From contig JARPAQ010000063.1 of assembly GCA_029460375.1 (NCBI GenBank), positions 1-14,952 of the forward strand: 14,952 nucleotides of DNA, in the 5' to 3' direction. Of this stretch, positions 6,779 to 13,522 are shown piece by piece; the first letter of the stretch is position 1; each line of letters opens with the position of its first letter. The notes under the pieces were generated by a model. The model was not told the DNA's origin, did not search any database, and saw nothing but the letters and a program-made list of their open reading frames with translations. The translations under genes were made by a program, and so were the position numbers. Source of the stretch: Nitrososphaerota archaeon (GTDB taxonomy: Archaea > Thermoproteota > Nitrososphaeria > Nitrososphaerales > JACPRH01).

Positions 6779-7516
6779 ATGGTCGAAAAGATAACTCTGA
6801 AGATTCTCCGATCCATACCTTCTAAAGGCGTCAAGCCGACAGTGGAGAAGTACTCAGTTCCAGTCTTCAAAGGGATGACGGTGCTAGACTCGCTGCTTTA
6901 TGTCAAGGGGCATCTGGATCACTCTGTCTCATTCAGATACTCGTGCAGGATGGGTAACTGTGGAAGCTGCAGTATGGTTGTAAACGGGTCTCCAAGGCTG
7001 ACGTGTCAGACTCAAATATCCGAACTGGGAACAAAAGAAGTTGAAGTAAGGCCTCTTGAGAACTTCCCCGTCATAAGAGATCTAGTTAGCGACTATGATG
7101 AATTCTACGACAAACATCGCGAAGTCAAGCCGTATCTCATTCGAAGAGACAAGACTGAAGAAGAGCACCCAACCTCCGAATATCTTCAGAGCCGCGAAGA
7201 GCTCGACAAGTACATCCAATTTGCTCTATGCATAAAATGTGGACAATGCTTCCACGCCTGCCCCATCACAAGCACAGACATACGATACCTAGGCCCACAA
7301 GCCCTTTCACAAGCATACAGATACCTGACAGACAGCAGAGACCAAGATAACCACGAAAGAATCGAAGCGGTAAACACTCGAAACGGATGCTGGGGATGTC
7401 ACCTCGCTGAATCCTGCAGCGAAGCCTGCCCCAAAGGAGTAGACCCCTCCTTGGGCATACAGCTCCTAAGACGGATGGTCTTAGGCTCAGGACATAAAAA
7501 ACGCCAAAAAGGCTGA
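6779..7516 (+). CDS. sdhB: Succinate dehydrogenase iron-sulfur subunit SdhB
   Basis: This subunit passes electrons from SdhA-bound FAD to quinone through three Fe-S clusters. It has 245 residues. The plant-type [2Fe-2S] cluster ligands are Cys56, Cys61, Cys64 (CRMGNCGSC) and Cys76. The [4Fe-4S] ligands are Cys151, Cys154, Cys157 and Cys217. The [3Fe-4S] ligands are Cys161, Cys207 and Cys213, matching the E. coli SdhB order. His208 in CHLAESC corresponds to the histidine near the quinone site. An extra cysteine, Cys204, precedes this group (GCWGCH). The tail is basic. It is the last gene of the sdhACDB operon, and a gap of 88 bases to the next gene contains a new promoter. Confidence 0.95.
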   Translation: MVEKITLKILRSIPSKGVKPTVEKYSVPVFKGMTVLDSLLYVKGHLDHSVSFRYSCRMGNCGSCSMVVNGSPRLTCQTQISELGTKEVEVRPLENFPVIRDLVSDYDEFYDKHREVKPYLIRRDKTEEEHPTSEYLQSREELDKYIQFALCIKCGQCFHACPITSTDIRYLGPQALSQAYRYLTDSRDQDNHERIEAVNTRNGCWGCHLAESCSEACPKGVDPSLGIQLLRRMVLGSGHKKRQKG

Positions 7517-7573
7517 GCCCTCCTTCTCCGGTTTGTAGGCTGAAGGCTGTCTCTTACGAAGCGGGTGTGCAAC

Positions 7574-7582
7574 ACATAAATC
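7574..7582 (+). promoter_or_regulatory. Probable TATA box for the glycosyltransferase gene
   Basis: The sequence ACATAAATC is centred about 27 bases before the ATG at 7605, which suits a leaderless transcript starting at that ATG and separates this gene from the sdh operon. Confidence 0.4.
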
Positions 7583-7604
7583 AAAACGATTCTTGAAGAT
7601 TGCC

Positions 7605-8534
7605 ATGGGAAAAACACACAACATTTCTATAGGCATCCCATGCTACAACGAAGCTCAGAACATCACTCATCTCTTAGAGAGCATCAGGCACCAGAGGTTT
7701 GAAAACGGGTGCCGTATAAAAGAAGTCATAATATCGGACGACAGTTCTGACGAAACACCTGAACTTATACGCCGCCACTTTGATGAAACTAATCCTCCCT
7801 ACGATCTGAAGCTGTTTCACCGTGAAGTGAGAAATGGTGAGACTTCTGCTCTGAATGAAATAATGAAGGAAGCGGATGGAGATTTTCTTGTTCTATATGA
7901 AGCTGATACTATTCCTGCAGTCAACACAACATCGCACCTTGTCACCCCGCTTTTAACCGACGACAAAGTAGGAATAACCTTTGCAAACCCCATTCCTACA
8001 TCGACCCGTGGGGTGAGCCCTAAAGCTTGGGCGTACCTAGCGAAGTTTCTGCGTATGGTCAGGAGTTCAAACGGAATAACACGGCTAGGCGTCACAGGTA
8101 GGGGGATAGCGCTGCGGAAGAATGTCGCAAAAGAATCACTGATTCCTAAATGGGTAAACTCCGCGACAGACCTTTATCTCCCCTGCAGGGTTTTGGAGCT
8201 AGGGTACAAGGCCAACTACGTTGATAAGGGAGTAGTGTACTTCCGACCTGACGAAACTATTCATGACTTCTGCCTTCACGTATTGAAGGCGTGGGTTGGC
8301 CATTACAGGCTGAATAAGTATGCGAAGAGATACTTACCGATCAGATCGTCTTTCCTATCCAATTTCAAAACCTTCTGGTTACTCGCCTCCCATTACCCCT
8401 TAGAAGCACTCTCGCTTTTCCTAGCAGTATTCTCAATACCTATGTACGCTCCAAGAATCATAAAGAAAGTCCGCGCGCCTCATTGGGCGATCGCGACCAG
8501 TACAAAGCGTTATCCACTGGCAACAGAAGATTAG
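7605..8534 (+). CDS. Family 2 glycosyltransferase (GT-A fold)
   Basis: This is a nucleotide-sugar-dependent glycosyltransferase, probably acting at the cytoplasmic face of the membrane in glycolipid, exopolysaccharide or protein glycan synthesis. The donor and acceptor are unknown. It starts with the GT2 signature ISIGIPCYNEAQNI, followed by the nucleotide-binding Asp pair (IISDDSSDET) and a DxD-like EADTIP. Further on, NSATDLYLPCRVLELGYKA and VYFRPDETIHDF match the acceptor half of processive-like GT2 enzymes. One hydrophobic segment near the C-terminus (SHYPLEALSLFLAVFSIPMY) could anchor it. I chose the ATG at 7605 (309 residues) because a TATA-like element lies about 27 bases upstream. A TTG at 7593 would add four residues. 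The FkbM methyltransferase follows 102 bases later. Confidence 0.85.
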   Translation: MGKTHNISIGIPCYNEAQNITHLLESIRHQRFENGCRIKEVIISDDSSDETPELIRRHFDETNPPYDLKLFHREVRNGETSALNEIMKEADGDFLVLYEADTIPAVNTTSHLVTPLLTDDKVGITFANPIPTSTRGVSPKAWAYLAKFLRMVRSSNGITRLGVTGRGIALRKNVAKESLIPKWVNSATDLYLPCRVLELGYKANYVDKGVVYFRPDETIHDFCLHVLKAWVGHYRLNKYAKRYLPIRSSFLSNFKTFWLLASHYPLEALSLFLAVFSIPMYAPRIIKKVRAPHWAIATSTKRYPLATED

Positions 8535-8636
8535 AATACGCCTATCAGTTAGAGTTTAACATCAGTATAGAAACACTATGTTCAGATTCAAGTTTCCGTA
8601 TGCCGTCCAAACCAGCTGATATTTTAGGGTGTAAAT

Positions 8637-9455
8637 TTGTTCCAAGGCCTCGTGTCACGTAAGACGTTAACGATTGGCTACAGGGTTTGGCGGTTTATTG
8701 TGGGACTGCTGTACAGAGTTGATGAAAAGAAGATACCGCCATACGTAGTCGTTGAATTAAGCATTGACGGAACACCGGTGAAGCTGCTTCACCCTGCGAA
8801 GACCTCGGAAGACCTGTGGAGATCCAAGAGGATTGGCGGACGAGAGCCGGAGGTTGAAAGTGTCTTTAAGCCAAAGTCGGGGTGGACGGTTCTGGATGTC
8901 GGTGCCCACATAGGTTACTATACTGTGAAATCTTCGAAGATGGTTGGTGAAGGTGGACGGGTTGTCAGCGTGGAGCCGTACCGGGATAACCATGAACTAC
9001 TTCTCAAAAACCTCGAGCTCAACTCATGTACGAATGTTCAAGCCATCAAAAAGGCTGTAACCAACTATACCGGCTCGACTAGACTCTACTTCGGCACAGA
9101 CAGTGGACACAACACTCTGCTTGGAGACAGCGTCTTCGCAACCGATTCGTTTGAGGATGTTGATGCGGTTACTCTCGACTCCTTACTGAAAGAACTCGGA
9201 ATCGAGTCGATAGATCTTGCTAAGATAGATGTCGAAGGTAATGAGATGAGTCTTCTCGAAGGGGCACGCGAAGTGTTGACAGAAGGGAGGATTCACAGGC
9301 TGGTTATAGAGGTTCATTCTCCGCGAACAGCAAATAATCCTGTTCACAAATATCTTCGTGATTTAGGGTATGGAGTCTCAGTTATCAAGCGCCGATTTTC
9401 TCCAATACACGTAACTAGACATCATATCTACGCAACCAAACCTCCAGAAAAATGA
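8637..9455 (+). CDS. FkbM-family SAM-dependent methyltransferase
   Basis: FkbM-type methyltransferases transfer a methyl group from S-adenosylmethionine to hydroxyls of sugars or natural products. In archaea and bacteria they often lie in surface-glycan clusters. Visible motifs are motif I WTVLDVGAHIGYYT (about 82-95), the acidic SAM-binding region VVSVEPYRDNHELLLKNLELN, and the family-typical IDLAKIDVEGNEMSLLEGA near residue 200. The TTG start (272 residues) has GGGTG at 8627-8631, five bases upstream, and an in-frame TAG lies at 8625. A GTG at 8652 is an alternative. The neighbouring glycosyltransferase suggests that the methyl acceptor is a glycan, which is inference. The N-terminal 30 residues contain a mildly hydrophobic stretch (VWRFIVGLLYRV) but no clear signal peptide. 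Confidence 0.85.
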   Translation: MFQGLVSRKTLTIGYRVWRFIVGLLYRVDEKKIPPYVVVELSIDGTPVKLLHPAKTSEDLWRSKRIGGREPEVESVFKPKSGWTVLDVGAHIGYYTVKSSKMVGEGGRVVSVEPYRDNHELLLKNLELNSCTNVQAIKKAVTNYTGSTRLYFGTDSGHNTLLGDSVFATDSFEDVDAVTLDSLLKELGIESIDLAKIDVEGNEMSLLEGAREVLTEGRIHRLVIEVHSPRTANNPVHKYLRDLGYGVSVIKRRFSPIHVTRHHIYATKPPEK

Positions 9456-9479
9456 CTTTGGAAAGAATAAACGTAAAAA

Positions 9480-9488
9480 CATATAAAC
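9480..9488 (+). promoter_or_regulatory. Probable TATA box for the Met-rich gene
   Basis: The sequence CATATAAAC lies about 38 bases before the ATG at 9522 and predicts a start near 9510 with a leader of about a dozen bases, so the Met-rich gene is probably its own transcription unit. Confidence 0.5.
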
Positions 9489-9521
9489 AATCATGAAAAA
9501 TAAACCCTTCAGTGTGGTCTG

Positions 9522-9911
9522 ATGGGTTTCAAAGATAGAATGATGAAAGTCATGATCGCTAGTATGAGTAAAGAAGAGAAGCTCGAGATGATGGATAAGA
9601 TGATGGAGCAGTTCTTCTCAGGCTTCTCGGAAGAAGATAAGAAGGAGATGATGATGAATATGATGCCCAAGATGATGTCTCAAATGATGGGAGGTGGAGG
9701 AATGGCTGGTATGATGGAAGGTATGTTCAAACCCGGTGAAAAGGGTGAGACCGACATGAAAGAAATGATGGAGTTCTGCAGCCAAATGATGGAAGGCGCC
9801 GGTGGTCAAGATATGACTGAGATGATGAATAGATGCATGGAATTTATGAAGAAGCGTTCAACTGAAAGAGCAAGTGAATCAGACAAAGAATCCGCACCAC
9901 CACCAGAATAA
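9522..9911 (+). CDS. Methionine-rich small protein, function unknown
   Basis: I do not recognise a characterised family. The protein has 129 residues, of which 32 are Met (about 25 percent), mostly as MM pairs four residues apart (23-24, 27-28, 44-45, 47-48, 51-52, 55-56), which would form Met-lined faces on charged helices. Two internal duplications are visible. SKEEKLEMMDKMMEQFF (16-32) resembles SEEDKKEMMMNMMPKMM (36-52), and DMKEMMEFCSQMM (78-90) resembles DMTEMMNRCMEFM (97-109) with Cys86 and Cys105 aligned. A Gly-rich turn (57-63) separates the halves, and the tail is Ser/Glu/Pro-rich. There is no signal peptide or membrane segment, so it is probably cytoplasmic. Binding of soft metals such as Cu(I), or of hydrophobic helices in the manner of the SRP54 M domain, would both fit; neither is shown. 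It has its own TATA box. Confidence 0.8.
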   Translation: MGFKDRMMKVMIASMSKEEKLEMMDKMMEQFFSGFSEEDKKEMMMNMMPKMMSQMMGGGGMAGMMEGMFKPGEKGETDMKEMMEFCSQMMEGAGGQDMTEMMNRCMEFMKKRSTERASESDKESAPPPE

Positions 9912-10022
9912 ATTCCACAACACTTCTTTAACAAATGCTGACGCCTTTTCCATATACCTTCAAGTTTACTCAGGGATCGTTAATCATGGGAAGGGTAATG
10001 TTATCGGAATTGCTCGTATAAA

Positions 10023-10034
10023 GCGTCTCCACCT
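10023..10034 (+). repeat. Degenerate copy of the inverted-repeat arm
   Basis: GCGTCTCCACCT differs at one base from GCGTCTCCATCT at 10195-10206. Both are preceded by AAAGCG-like sequence. The seven bases GTCTCCA can also pair with TGGAGAC in the arm at 10277-10285, giving a competing fold. Confidence 0.4.
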
Positions 10035-10079
10035 AACCGCAAATATGTAGTTTACCCAAGTACCACGGGCAAGATTTGA

Positions 10080-10092
10080 AGGAAACTTTCCT
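10080..10092. repeat. 13-base palindrome
   Basis: AGGAAACTTTCCT is a perfect inverted repeat around a single central base. The spacing is too tight for an RNA hairpin but suits a small protein-binding site. It could also be chance. Confidence 0.25.
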
Positions 10093-10177
10093 AGATTAAA
10101 TTCTCGGGGTGTAAGGTGTGCACCGCCTCTGACTGACAAAACTTACAACACGACCTGCATTTACCTATTCTAACCAC
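10091..10177 (-). CDS. Possible 28-residue Cys/His-rich mini-protein
   Basis: This is unrecognised. A GTG at 10175-10177 opens 28 codons to a TAG. The peptide packs KCRSCCKFC (two overlapping CxxC motifs) and then two histidines four residues apart (HTLH region), an arrangement that could bind zinc or an Fe-S cluster. GAGG lies 6 bases before the GTG, which is a usable Shine-Dalgarno. No TATA box is evident at the right distance. Any transcript would have to come from pheT read-through across the inverted repeat at 10197-10285, whose last base is about 20 bases upstream. The ORF is short and in a region of little coding character, so this may be chance. Confidence 0.25.
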   Translation of the reverse strand: MVRIGKCRSCCKFCQSEAVHTLHPENLI

Positions 10178-10196
10178 GCCTTTCCTCTAAAGCGGC

Positions 10197-10285
10197 GTCT
10201 CCATCTGTTGCACGCCTGGGTAAACGAGGTTCACATATTGCAGCTTCAAACACCCGCCGTTTTACGTGCAAGATACGATGGAGAC
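10197..10285 (-). other. 89-base imperfect inverted repeat, possible structured RNA or 3' hairpin of pheST
   Basis: Three nested pairings are visible: GTCTCCATC with GATGGAGAC (10197-10205 and 10277-10285, 9 bp), TTGCACG with CGTGCAA (10208-10214 and 10265-10271, 7 bp), and TAAACG with CGTTTTA containing one bulged base (10221-10226 and 10258-10264). AGC/GCT may extend the foot (10191-10193 and 10288-10290). The loop of about 30 bases has a further GGGT/ACCC alternative. It begins about 30 bases after the pheT stop in the direction of pheT transcription. It could be a transcript-end structure, a stand-alone small RNA, or a leader for the small ORF downstream. No T-run follows, so it is not a simple T-tract terminator. 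The strand is assigned from context only. Confidence 0.55.
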
Positions 10286-10317
10286 AAGCTCCTATGGCAG
10301 TTCTATGGTTTAAGTCT

Positions 10318-11964
10318 TCAGATACCTTCTAGACTCAGTTCGAAGGCTGATACAGGTACTCGTAAGCTAAACGCCTCAAGGACTGCGGGTGCAACTTCAC
10401 CTATCTTTCCGATGGTTCTTCCTTCAGTCTCAACTTCTGCTGCTCTGCCTGAGATGTAGATAGCGTCGTCTGCGGGTTTAGTGCTGCAACTCAGCCCGTT
10501 AAGTTGGCTCAGAAAAGATGCAAGGTATGATTTAGCTTCAGTGAAGTTGGCTTTAGTGTGCGCTATGACTACAGCTGCTCGGTGCTCCTCCTTTATCTCC
10601 CGAGGCTCGGTTTTGTCTCGGTTGAACACTTTGCCTACTTCACATATTCGCTGCGGATACTCTTCGTGTATGTTTTTAGATAAGGTTGTCAAGAGAGAAG
10701 GTATAAGCGAATCACGCAGGTACTCATGCTCACCCGTCTTAGGATTCTCAACCTTAAGATGCTCCTGCGGCTCTGCTCCAGTAGTCTTCTGTATGGTGTC
10801 TCTGCTTATCAGACTGAAATTCATAACCTCGATCAACCCCAAACCGATCAGCACATCTCGCGCCGAATCAAGAGCCTCCAGCTTACTGTTGAGCCTACCG
10901 ACATCAGCAGTCTCAGGAAGCGTAGGTGTAAGGTTAGCTATATTGTACCCTATCGCAACCTCCTCCACGATGTCTACCGGGTGAAGGATATCTGATCTGT
11001 ATCTTGGAACATACACTTCAATGGTGTCTCTGGTTGTCTTGGCGGTTATGCGGCTTCGCTCAAGATGCTCCTCAATTTCGGATGGACTGAGGTTTAGGCC
11101 TAGGAGGCTGTTGATGAATGAGGGCTCGACATCCATCTTGGAAGCTGTGAGGTCGGGTGTGGTCTTTGTGAAAGTTGGGTATTGCACCTCCATAGATTCC
11201 AGTCTACCTCCTAGATCGGACAGCGCTGTCAGCAGTACCGCTAGGACATCTTCGGCTGACTTCATGTTTGTAGAGGTTATGTCTATGAAGAGGTTACTCG
11301 TCTCGGTCGATACTTTAGTGGTCTCGCCGTTTATTATGGGCGGGAATGAGAGGACGCTGCCGTTCTTGTCGGTTATGAGGGGGTATGCAGGGAACGGTTC
11401 GACTATATGTCCATATTTTTGGCCAGTCTCTACTTCGCTGAGTACTTGCTTCATGCTCATTTCCCCGCCGTATCCCAAGGGGGTGAATCGAAAGTCGGGT
11501 GGTGCAGCCTTATACTCGAAGGGCGGCTCTACTGCGTCAAGGTTATGGATGCCTGTGGAGACCTTTGCTCTACGTCTCCCTATGCCGTTGTCGAGATCAT
11601 CCTGCATGGCCATAATCTGCCTTATTGACTCATCGTCGAACTTTACTTCTCTGACAACTGCGCCTACGAAGAATGGTCTGAACTCAAGAATTGACTTATC
11701 GACCTTTAAGGTCACGTTTGACTTTGCTACAGGATATTCCGGTGCACCTTTTTCAAACCCCAAGAGACCGTTGAGCGCTCTACTTATACCCCATTCGCTT
11801 GAGAAGTCTGGGCGGTTCGGGTTAAACTCCACCCTGACGTAGTCTTCGGCCTCCTCTTCAAGATCCAGCCCAAGATAGGGGAGGTTATCTATCAGATCTT
11901 GCCTTGAAAGAGGCTGCTTCAGCATTGACAGCAACCTATCATAGTATAGGGTGATCACCGGCAA
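10318..11964 (-). CDS. pheT: Phenylalanyl-tRNA synthetase beta subunit
   Basis: This is the archaeal-type beta subunit of PheRS, pairing with PheS in an (alpha-beta)2 enzyme. It holds the B3/B4 editing domain that removes mischarged Tyr-tRNAPhe and contributes to tRNA binding. It has 548 residues from the preferred TTG start (11962-11964), close to the archaeal norm and shorter than the bacterial form of about 800 residues. The family start MPVITLYYDRLL is followed by NPNRPDFSSEWGISRALNGLLG. The B3/B4 region occupies about 95-260. The B5 domain is marked by PRYRSDILHPVDIVEEVAIGY (about 320-340), and a synthetase-like core runs to the end. The TTG lies 8 bases after a GGAGG (11973-11977) and overlaps the pheS stop by 10 bases. 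An ATG at 11985 would add seven residues that carry the Shine-Dalgarno itself. Confidence 0.95.
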   Translation of the reverse strand: MPVITLYYDRLLSMLKQPLSRQDLIDNLPYLGLDLEEEAEDYVRVEFNPNRPDFSSEWGISRALNGLLGFEKGAPEYPVAKSNVTLKVDKSILEFRPFFVGAVVREVKFDDESIRQIMAMQDDLDNGIGRRRAKVSTGIHNLDAVEPPFEYKAAPPDFRFTPLGYGGEMSMKQVLSEVETGQKYGHIVEPFPAYPLITDKNGSVLSFPPIINGETTKVSTETSNLFIDITSTNMKSAEDVLAVLLTALSDLGGRLESMEVQYPTFTKTTPDLTASKMDVEPSFINSLLGLNLSPSEIEEHLERSRITAKTTRDTIEVYVPRYRSDILHPVDIVEEVAIGYNIANLTPTLPETADVGRLNSKLEALDSARDVLIGLGLIEVMNFSLISRDTIQKTTGAEPQEHLKVENPKTGEHEYLRDSLIPSLLTTLSKNIHEEYPQRICEVGKVFNRDKTEPREIKEEHRAAVVIAHTKANFTEAKSYLASFLSQLNGLSCSTKPADDAIYISGRAAEVETEGRTIGKIGEVAPAVLEAFSLRVPVSAFELSLEGI

Positions 11965-13475
11965 AGCGGTATCCTCCTTAACCATTCGAGGTTGTTACTG
12001 TAAAGATCTCTTATGTCGGTTATACCGTGCCTCAGCATAACGAGCCGTTCAAGACCTCCACCCCACGCCAAGACAGGGTTCTTCACCCCAACCGGCAGAG
12101 TGACCTCAGGTCTGAATATCCCCATACCGCAGAGCTCAACCCACTTGTTAAGCTCTTCAAAGTAGACGACCGATTGAAGAGACGGCTCAGTATACGGGAA
12201 GAAGGTGGGCCAGAACTTCACCCTCTTCAACCCAAGTTTAGAGTAGAACTTGCTCAAAAGCCCCATAAGGTCTCTGAGAGTAACCTTCTCCCCCACCGCT
12301 ATACCTTCTATCTGATGAAACTCCGCGATATTCTTGAAAGTCACCTTCTCATTTCGAAAGACCCGTCCAACAGAGAATACACGCGTCTCTTCAGGTTTGA
12401 AGTCAGCTAGATACTTCACTGTGACTGCTGTGGTGTGAGTTCTGAGCACCGTGTCTTTAGATTTGGCTGGGTTCCACTTGTAGCCCCATCCGGTTGACCC
12501 GGTATCTCCACCGTCTTCATGCACTTTTGAAACGTTCCGTAACGTCTCTTCATCATCGATTTTGCCAGTCTTTACTCCTGCAAGGTAGAATGTATCCTGC
12601 ATTTCTCTAGCCGGATGATCCTGAGGTATGAAGAGAGCATCAAAGTTCCAGAAGCACGGCTGGATGATGGGGCCATCTATCTCTTCAAACCCGAGGGCGA
12701 CAAATATCTCTCTAACTTCATCTATGAAGCGTTGAACCGGATGCTTCTTCCCAGGATATATAGGCGGGGAAGGCGCCTCTACATCTATCGATCTTAGCGT
12801 GCTTTCTCTCCATCTGCCTGTCACCAGAAGCTTAGGAGTTAGTGCATCCAGCTCCTCATCCTCGCCCAGAGTTCGGGCGGTCTCTAAACCTAGAGGTGTA
12901 AGCCTTATCTTAGTCGTCTTGCTTTCCTTATCTTTAATGTATTGTGGACGTTTCTCAAGTTTTGAAAGAATCAACCTATCCTCTGATGAAAGGCTCTCCA
13001 AAGTCACTCTGCCTTCTGACAGCCGTCGCAGGAGAGCTTCTTCTGAAGTGGTCTTTTCCGCCTTGCCTGTCTTGGCTACCGGCCTACCATTTACTGATTG
13101 TATAACTATCCAGCCTCGTCTCCTAGCGTTTCCCAGAGCAGCAGAGAACTCTTGTGGCGTGGTTCTGAACTGATTCTTCAGATCGTCTAGGGGTGTTTCT
13201 CCACCCATTTCTGATAGGTGTTTTACAAGTCTACGTTCAGGCAACCCTTCCTTTACTGCTCTTCGACCTTCGGTGTCGAGGAGTATTGTATGTATCAGTT
13301 CTATGTCGGCGGCGAGCATGTTTTTCGACTTGAGCCACTCTACTGCTCTCCGAGCCTGATCCAGGTTCAGCCCCGCTTCCTTCGTGACCTCTTCAAGTGT
13401 TCCTTCCTTCTTGCTGCTGAGGGTCTTCAGAAGCCTTCTCTCAAGGGTGTGTAAAGGTTTCTGCACGCATATCAC
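11955..13475 (-). CDS. pheS: Phenylalanyl-tRNA synthetase alpha subunit
   Basis: This is the catalytic class II subunit of PheRS, which activates Phe with ATP and charges tRNAPhe. It has 506 residues. The first 230 or so form winged-helix repeats typical of archaeal and eukaryotic alpha chains. Motif 1 begins at about 241 (PGKKHPVQRFIDEVREIF). The conserved loop DHPAREMQDTFYL is at 286-298, motif 2 around FSVGRVFRNE and FHQIEGI (367-392), and motif 3 at AWGGGLERLVMLRHGI (470-485). The start is a GTG (13473-13475) without a Shine-Dalgarno. A second GTG three codons on is possible. TTAAAAG at 13504-13510 may act as a TATA box for a leaderless message. The gene overlaps pheT, consistent with subunit co-expression, and lies 47 bases after trpS. 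Confidence 0.95.
   Translation of the reverse strand: MICVQKPLHTLERRLLKTLSSKKEGTLEEVTKEAGLNLDQARRAVEWLKSKNMLAADIELIHTILLDTEGRRAVKEGLPERRLVKHLSEMGGETPLDDLKNQFRTTPQEFSAALGNARRRGWIVIQSVNGRPVAKTGKAEKTTSEEALLRRLSEGRVTLESLSSEDRLILSKLEKRPQYIKDKESKTTKIRLTPLGLETARTLGEDEELDALTPKLLVTGRWRESTLRSIDVEAPSPPIYPGKKHPVQRFIDEVREIFVALGFEEIDGPIIQPCFWNFDALFIPQDHPAREMQDTFYLAGVKTGKIDDEETLRNVSKVHEDGGDTGSTGWGYKWNPAKSKDTVLRTHTTAVTVKYLADFKPEETRVFSVGRVFRNEKVTFKNIAEFHQIEGIAVGEKVTLRDLMGLLSKFYSKLGLKRVKFWPTFFPYTEPSLQSVVYFEELNKWVELCGMGIFRPEVTLPVGVKNPVLAWGGGLERLVMLRHGITDIRDLYSNNLEWLRRIPLCR
11973..11977 (-). promoter_or_regulatory. Shine-Dalgarno GGAGG deciding the pheT start
   Basis: GGAGG inside the end of pheS is 8 bases before the TTG (11962-11964) that gives the family-typical N-terminus MPVITLYYD. 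Confidence 0.65.
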
Positions 13476-13503
13476 TGCTGTACGCTATTCTCTCGCTAGT
13501 CTT

Positions 13504-13510
13504 CTTTTAA
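13504..13510 (-). promoter_or_regulatory. Possible weak TATA box for pheST
   Basis: The minus strand reads TTAAAAG about 32 bases before the pheS GTG, in the short gap after trpS. It is a poor match to a full TATA element, so pheST may also be read from the trpS promoter. Confidence 0.3.
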
Positions 13511-13522
13511 GCGTTAATGACG

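Larger units (their letters stand above)
9912..10317. other. Intergenic region of 406 bases between convergent genes
   Basis: This is the longest stretch without a confident gene. The Met-rich gene (plus) and pheT (minus) both end at its borders, so it should receive two transcript ends. It contains a large inverted repeat (10197-10285), a partial extra copy of one arm (10023-10034), a 13-base palindrome (10080-10092) and a 28-codon Cys/His-rich ORF on the minus strand (10091-10177). I looked for tRNA, box C/D and CRISPR features and found none that hold up. Confidence 0.7.

Noticed and set aside
8578..8619. 13-codon ORF (ATG to TGA) before the FkbM gene
   Set aside because: It is too short, has no ribosome site and no recognisable motif. 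A leader-peptide role cannot be supported.
9960..9990. Box C-like ATGATTA followed by CTGA on the minus strand, possible C/D guide RNA
   Set aside because: The C box is imperfect, there is no second D box at proper spacing, and no terminal stem. I could not support an sRNA.
10197..10285. Inverted repeat as a tRNA or H/ACA guide RNA
   Set aside because: There is no T-loop GTTC motif or cloverleaf arms for a tRNA. An ACA follows the 6-bp inner stem on the minus strand, but the internal loop is one-sided and does not make a pseudouridylation pocket.
11021..11842. 273-codon plus-strand open frame opposite pheT
   Set aside because: It lies wholly antisense to conserved pheT sequence and shows no family signature, ribosome site or promoter of its own.
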